The notes below the pieces were generated by a model, which saw only the letters and a list, made by a program, of their open reading frames with translations, ran no database searches and was not told the DNA's origin. The position numbers and the translations under genes were made by a program. From Oscillospiraceae bacterium (GTDB lineage Bacteria > Bacillota > Clostridia > Oscillospirales > Ruminococcaceae), in contig CAAGBS010000027.1 in the NCBI GenBank assembly GCA_900768125.1, forward strand, positions 13,956 to 77,955: a DNA stretch of 64,000 nucleotides, in the 5' to 3' direction. This document shows positions 60,486 through 64,000 of the stretch, piece by piece (the stretch's first letter is position 1; the number at the start of each line of letters is the position of its first letter).

Positions 60486-62147
60486 ATGACAAACGCAAGC
60501 AAGTACACAAGAAGATATTTCATGCCGCCGTTCAGATGCATGGACTGGGCTGAAAAGGACTACATCGAGAAAGCCCCCAAGTGGTGCAGCGTCGATCTGC
60601 GAGATGGCAACCAGGCGCTTATCATTCCGATGAGCCTTGATGAAAAGCTGGAGTTCTTCAAGAAGCTGGTCGAGGTCGGATTCAAGGAGATAGAGATAGG
60701 CTTCCCCGCCGCTTCTGAGACTGAATACGAGTTCTGCCGCGCGCTTATCGAGCAGAATCTTATCCCCGATGACGTTACCGTTCAGGTGCTGACCCAGAGC
60801 CGCGAACACATCATCAAGAAGACTTTCGAGGCGCTTGACGGATGCAAGAACGCTATCGTTCATCTGTACAACTCTACCTCCGTTGCACAGCGCGAGCAGG
60901 TTTTCCGCAAGAGCAAGCAGGAGATAATCGACATCGCAGTTACCGGCGCTAAGCTGCTGAACGAATACCGCGAGAAGACCCCGGGCAATTTCCGCTTTGA
61001 GTATTCCCCGGAGAGCTTCACCGGAACCGAGCCGGAGTTCGCAGCAGAGATATGCAACGCCGTCATCGACATCTGGAAGCCTACACCAGACTGGAAGGTC
61101 ATCATCAATCTGCCCGTCACCGTTGAGGAAAGCCTTCCGCATGTTTACGCACAGCAGATAGAATATATGTGCAAGGTACTGCACAACAGGGATTCTCTTG
61201 AAATTTCCCTCCACCCGCATAACGACCGCGGCTGCGGTATCGCGGACACCGAACTTGGATTACTCGCGGGCGCTGACCGCGTTGAGGGTACTCTTTTCGG
61301 CAACGGCGAACGCACAGGCAACGTAGATATCGTCACCGTTGCGCTCAATATGTATTCCCACGGCGTGGAGCCTAATCTCGATTTCAGCAATCTGCCGGAG
61401 CTGGCTTCCATCTACGAGCGGCTCACAAGAATGCACGTCTACGAGCGCATGCCATACAGCGGTCAGCTTGTTTTCGCGGCGTTCAGCGGCTCTCACCAGG
61501 ACGCTATCGCAAAGGGCATGAAGTGGCGCGAGGAAAAGGATCCCGAGCACTGGAACGTTCCATATATCCCGATCGACCCGCATGACATCGGCAGAGAGTA
61601 TGAGGGCGACGTTATCCGTATCAACAGCCAGAGCGGCAAGGGCGGTATCGGATTCCTTATGGAGCAGACCTACGGTATCATCATGCCGCCCAAAATGCGC
61701 GAACATTTCGGCTACGCTGTCAAGAGCGTTTCCGACCATCAGCACAAGGAACTTCACCCCAGCGAGATCTACGATATATTCGAGAAAACCTACCTCAAGC
61801 CGCAGGGCAAGCTGAAATTCATTGAGGCTCACTATACACAGGGCGAGCATATCACAGCTGTGGTTTCGGTGGAAGTCAGCGGCGAGAAGCGCACATGGGA
61901 GGGCGTCGGCAACGGGCGTCTGGACGCTGTTTCCAACGCTGTAAAGAGCGGTCTGGGCATCGAGTTCCATCTGGAGACCTATACTGAGAACGCGGTAGAG
62001 CAGTCTTCAAAGTCCAAGGCGGCGGCTTATATCGGCATTTCCAAGCCGGACGGCTCAATAAGCTGGGGCGCAGGTATACATACCGATATCATCGTGGCTT
62101 CGGTACGGGCGCTGATGGCTGCGGTCAATAATTCCGGGCTTATCTGA
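60486..62147 (+). CDS. leuA: 2-isopropylmalate synthase, long LeuA2 form
   Basis: 553-residue enzyme that condenses acetyl-CoA with 2-oxoisovalerate, the first step of leucine synthesis. The catalytic TIM barrel begins with CSVDLRDGNQALIIPM; the metal-site HPHNDRGCG and the GNGERTGNVD loop are present. The C-terminal part from about residue 430 is the regulatory LeuA dimer domain for leucine feedback. This length and the RRYFMPPFRCMDW start are typical of the second LeuA subgroup. It is under T-box control and followed directly by a terminator. No other leu genes are in the window. Confidence 0.96.
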   Translation: MTNASKYTRRYFMPPFRCMDWAEKDYIEKAPKWCSVDLRDGNQALIIPMSLDEKLEFFKKLVEVGFKEIEIGFPAASETEYEFCRALIEQNLIPDDVTVQVLTQSREHIIKKTFEALDGCKNAIVHLYNSTSVAQREQVFRKSKQEIIDIAVTGAKLLNEYREKTPGNFRFEYSPESFTGTEPEFAAEICNAVIDIWKPTPDWKVIINLPVTVEESLPHVYAQQIEYMCKVLHNRDSLEISLHPHNDRGCGIADTELGLLAGADRVEGTLFGNGERTGNVDIVTVALNMYSHGVEPNLDFSNLPELASIYERLTRMHVYERMPYSGQLVFAAFSGSHQDAIAKGMKWREEKDPEHWNVPYIPIDPHDIGREYEGDVIRINSQSGKGGIGFLMEQTYGIIMPPKMREHFGYAVKSVSDHQHKELHPSEIYDIFEKTYLKPQGKLKFIEAHYTQGEHITAVVSVEVSGEKRTWEGVGNGRLDAVSNAVKSGLGIEFHLETYTENAVEQSSKSKAAAYIGISKPDGSISWGAGIHTDIIVASVRALMAAVNNSGLI

Positions 62148-62162
62148 TTATGAATAGCTTTA

Positions 62163-62187
62163 GGGCGCGCTTCGGTGCGCCCTTTTT
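62163..62187 (+). terminator. Terminator of leuA
   Basis: GGGCGC (62163-62168) pairs with GCGCCC (62177-62182), followed by TTTTT. Confidence 0.87.
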
Positions 62188-62188
62188 C

Positions 62189-62217
62189 TTGACTTTAAAT
62201 AGTTCGTGTGATATAAT
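62189..62217 (+). promoter_or_regulatory. Promoter of the small bPH-like gene
   Basis: TTGACT (62189-62194), a 17-base spacer and TATAAT (62212-62217) preceded by TGTGA. It begins right at the end of the leuA terminator T run. Confidence 0.85.
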
Positions 62218-62252
62218 TAAATCTGAAAATGTAGTCTGTGAAGGGGGTACGT

Positions 62253-62729
62253 ATGGATAAAATAAGGGTCGAGATGAAATGCAACGACAGATTTTTTAAT
62301 GCTGGTATGGCAGCGGCAGTCATTATTCTTGCGATTTGGTTTGCTGTAATGTTAACATATTTCTCGGTGGTCAGTCTGGTACTGTTTCTGATTTGTACGG
62401 GTTTGTTCGTCGGAATTGTAATAGCTTTCGAAAAGATACCGACCGTCGCAGAAGCTGACGGCAACGAACTCAGATGGAAGCACCTGCTCGGCTGGAAAAC
62501 GATCAGATATGCGGATATTCTGACGATCAACTGCGAACCGGAGGAGCTGCGCGGTCGTTACTCCAGCACGCAATGTATGAAACTGCATATAACCACTGGG
62601 GACGACGAATGTGAGCTGAGCCAGATAGTAAATACGAACAAAATGCTTCAGGACAGGCTGGACGGACAGGAAACGGATATTCCGGTCATGCGGCTGTATG
62701 AATTTATTAAAGAAAAAACCGGAAAATAA
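62253..62729 (+). CDS. Small membrane protein with PH-like domain
   Basis: 158-residue protein with two adjacent membrane helices (about 20-38 and 43-64), followed by a soluble beta domain (about 65-150, WKHLLGWKTIRYADILTINCE, then CMKLHITTGDDECELSQIVN). This two-helix plus bPH-like design is frequent in Firmicutes proteins of unknown role. The ATG at 62253 follows AAGGGGGT; an in-frame GTG at 62238 has no such site. It has its own promoter. Confidence 0.65.
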   Translation: MDKIRVEMKCNDRFFNAGMAAAVIILAIWFAVMLTYFSVVSLVLFLICTGLFVGIVIAFEKIPTVAEADGNELRWKHLLGWKTIRYADILTINCEPEELRGRYSSTQCMKLHITTGDDECELSQIVNTNKMLQDRLDGQETDIPVMRLYEFIKEKTGK

Positions 62730-62753
62730 TTTTAACTTTTTGTGTTGAAAGTG

Positions 62754-62782
62754 TTGAAAAATCTGCGGGTTTGTGATATACT
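62754..62782 (+). promoter_or_regulatory. Promoter of nrdR
   Basis: TTGAAA (62754-62759), a 17-base spacer and TATACT (62777-62782) preceded by TTTGTGA. Confidence 0.8.
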
Positions 62783-62824
62783 ATATCTAGAAATTACATT
62801 GCAGAAAGTGAGTGATATGTCAAC

Positions 62825-63274
62825 ATGAAGTGTCCAGAATGCGGTTGCGAGGAAAGCAAGGTAATAGATTCCCGCCCGACTGAAAACAAGGTGCGCCGCC
62901 GCCGCGAATGCATACAGTGCGGATTCCGTTTTACAACGTACGAAATAATAGAAGATATCCCCCTTATGGTTATAAAGAAGGATAATTCGATAGAGCCTTT
63001 CGACCGGCAGAAGCTGGTAGACAGGCTGTGCAGAGCCGCTGTCAAGCGTCCGGTCAAGCTGGAGACCATCGAGAATATGGTGGACGAGATAGCCGCAGAA
63101 CTGAAAAATTCCCTCCAGCGCGAGGTTACCAGCGAGCGCATCGGAGAAATGGTGCTCCATAAGCTGAAAGCTATTGACGTTGTCGCTTATATCAGGTTTG
63201 CTTCCGTGTATAAGGATTTCAATGATGTGGACGGCTTCGTGAAGATCATTTCCGAGCTTCAGGAGAATGGCTGA
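62825..63274 (+). CDS. nrdR: Transcriptional repressor NrdR
   Basis: 149-residue repressor of ribonucleotide reductase genes. The N-terminal zinc ribbon has C3, C6, C29 and C32 around KVIDSRPTENKVRRRRECI, followed by an ATP-cone domain (about 46-136, VIKKDNSIEPFDRQKL) that senses ATP/dATP. The length and the C-terminal IRFASVYKDFNDVDGF are normal. A hairpin terminator follows directly. No nrd gene is in this window. Confidence 0.97.
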   Translation: MKCPECGCEESKVIDSRPTENKVRRRRECIQCGFRFTTYEIIEDIPLMVIKKDNSIEPFDRQKLVDRLCRAAVKRPVKLETIENMVDEIAAELKNSLQREVTSERIGEMVLHKLKAIDVVAYIRFASVYKDFNDVDGFVKIISELQENG

Positions 63275-63282
63275 TATTACTA

Positions 63283-63308
63283 AAGACCTGCTTCGGCGGG
63301 TCTTTTGT
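63283..63308 (+). terminator. Terminator of nrdR
   Basis: AAGACCTGC (63283-63291) pairs with GCGGGTCTT (63296-63304) around a TTCG loop, with one T-G pair, followed by TTGTTATTTT. Confidence 0.85.
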
Positions 63309-63395
63309 TATTTTCTGTATTCGGAAAAGTATATTTTGTGTAAAACTCGGAAAACTAATTGTGCATTATTTCTTTAAATATTTTTAAAAAAGGGG

Positions 63396-63424
63396 TTGAC
63401 TTTTTTGAAGAAAGAGAGTAAAAT
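63396..63424 (+). promoter_or_regulatory. Leader promoter P1
   Basis: TTGACT (63396-63401), a 17-base spacer and TAAAAT (63419-63424). It is the first of four tandem promoters in the right-end leader. Confidence 0.75.
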
Positions 63425-63510
63425 ATACAAGCTGTCGCGAGAACGGCTTGAAAACATCACAAAGTGATCGAAAATCAAGAAAAAATTCAAAAAAACTTTG
63501 AAAAACATCT

Positions 63511-63539
63511 TGACAAATCAAAAACAAAGTGATATAATA
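63511..63539 (+). promoter_or_regulatory. Leader promoter P2
   Basis: TTGACA (63511-63516), a 17-base spacer and TATAAT (63534-63539), with GTGA before the -10. Confidence 0.9.
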
Positions 63540-63628
63540 AATAAGCTGCTTCGAGAGAAGCGACAAACTATTAAATCGATCTTGAGAATTTGAAAAGATT
63601 TTTTAAAAAGAATTTTTTAAAAAACCTC

Positions 63629-63657
63629 TTGACAAAATCGAAAAGATGTGATATAAT
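63629..63657 (+). promoter_or_regulatory. Leader promoter P3
   Basis: TTGACA (63629-63634), a 17-base spacer and TATAAT (63652-63657), with TGTGA before the -10. It belongs to a 43-base repeat shared with P4. Confidence 0.92.
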
Positions 63658-63753
63658 AGAAAAGCTTGTAAAGAGCGAGCAAAAAAAACTTCCGATATCA
63701 CACGGAATGAGTGAATCGAGAGAAAAAACCTTGAAAAAAGTTTAAAAAACCTC

Positions 63754-63782
63754 TTGACAAACTCGAAAAGATGTGATATAAT
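63754..63782 (+). promoter_or_regulatory. Leader promoter P4
   Basis: TTGACA (63754-63759), a 17-base spacer and TATAAT (63777-63782), with TGTGA before the -10. It is the last promoter before the leader proper. Confidence 0.92.
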
Positions 63783-63783
63783 A

Positions 63784-64000
63784 ACAAAGTCACCTGAGAG
63801 ATCAGAGCGACAGAGTTAAGAAAAGCTCCTTGAAAATTGAACAATACAGAACGAATTAACATTACCTTGTCGATTCCTTGACAGAAATGTCGAGGTTGAG
63901 AGATGAGTAAATTCTGGATAAACACAGATTGCGTTAATTAAATTAACGCTGGCGTTTATCTGAACCAAGATTAGAATGCTCGAGAGAGCGTTTTGATACA
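63784..64000 (+). other. Probable rRNA operon leader
   Basis: The run after P4 holds CTCCTTGAAAATTGAAC near 63826-63842, the element common just before Firmicutes 16S genes. A perfect palindrome lies at 63931-63949 (GCGTTAATT, A, AATTAACGC), nested in GATAAAC/GTTTATC (63917-63923/63954-63960). There is no coding frame. The 16S 5' sequence itself is not reached by position 64000, so the rRNA operon is inferred. Confidence 0.7.

Larger units (their letters stand above)
63616..63783 (+). repeat. 43-base direct repeat carrying P3 and P4
   Basis: Positions 63616-63658 and 63741-63783 are identical except for one A/C difference inside the spacer. The repeat unit is offset by 125 bases and includes the -35, spacer and -10, so one promoter probably arose by duplication. 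Confidence 0.9.

Noticed and set aside
63784..64000. 5' end of 16S rRNA inside the window
   Set aside because: The conserved start of 16S is not reached by position 64000; only leader sequence is seen.
1..64000. CRISPR arrays, insertion sequences, tRNA genes
   Set aside because: No regularly spaced repeats, transposase-like proteins or cloverleaf sequences were found by eye on either strand.

Overview
The window looks like a chromosome segment of a flagellated, anaerobic member of the Clostridia, most like the Ruminococcaceae/Oscillospiraceae. The reasons are a Clostridia-type flagellar gene order (fliY beside fliM, cheY between fliY and fliO, sigma factor after flhA), a one-chain pyruvate:ferredoxin oxidoreductase, a T-box leader, strong GGAGG ribosome binding sites, frequent TTG/GTG starts, and sigma-A promoters close to consensus. 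The placement is an inference from gene content. No rRNA gene lies inside the window, but a multi-promoter rRNA-type leader fills its right end.

Layout. Positions 222-1324 hold a phage-type lysis cassette (coiled-coil membrane protein, holin, amidase), probably the edge of a prophage or phage-derived element lying to the left. Positions 1410-8634 hold two successive GntR/YtrA-type regulator plus ABC-exporter modules, each with its own promoter and terminator. Positions 8810-35028 are one very large co-directional flagellar/chemotaxis locus (flgB to cheD). It encodes rod, MS-ring, C-ring, export gate, hook, stator, CheY, two CheC-type phosphatases, CheD and a flagellar sigma factor. It has no flhF, flhG, cheA, cheW, flagellin or cap genes. 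Positions 35193-38919 are the monocistronic nifJ. Positions 38928-41386 hold a secreted Ig-like protein, an XRE regulator, and an ECF sigma factor with a membrane partner cut by an in-frame amber codon.

Positions 41424-50868 are ten tightly packed minus-strand genes that read as one polycistron: PASTA pseudokinase, pheA, ispD, response regulator, histidine kinase, an unknown protein, a Cu/Zn-SOD-like protein, ahcY, a DUF2625-like protein and punA. Positions 50993-57201 hold a YcxB-like membrane protein and then a cyclic-di-GMP-flavoured set: PilZ protein, dCache-PAS-GGDEF cyclase, ParA-type ATPase overlapping a ComFB-domain protein, and a Gly/Ser/Phe/Tyr low-complexity protein. Positions 57224-60014 hold a DxD glycosyltransferase-like protein, a NifS-like cysteine desulfurase and two small proteins. 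Positions 60059-62187 hold leuA under a T-box leader, followed by a small membrane protein, nrdR and the rRNA-type leader with four tandem promoters.

Best candidates for something new: (1) the ParA-ComFB pair beside a diguanylate cyclase and PilZ protein, followed by an FG-repeat-like protein; (2) the PASTA pseudokinase heading a ten-gene operon; (3) the ahcY-DUF2625-punA trio; (4) the amber-interrupted anti-sigma-like gene. All functional links between these genes are inferences from gene order.
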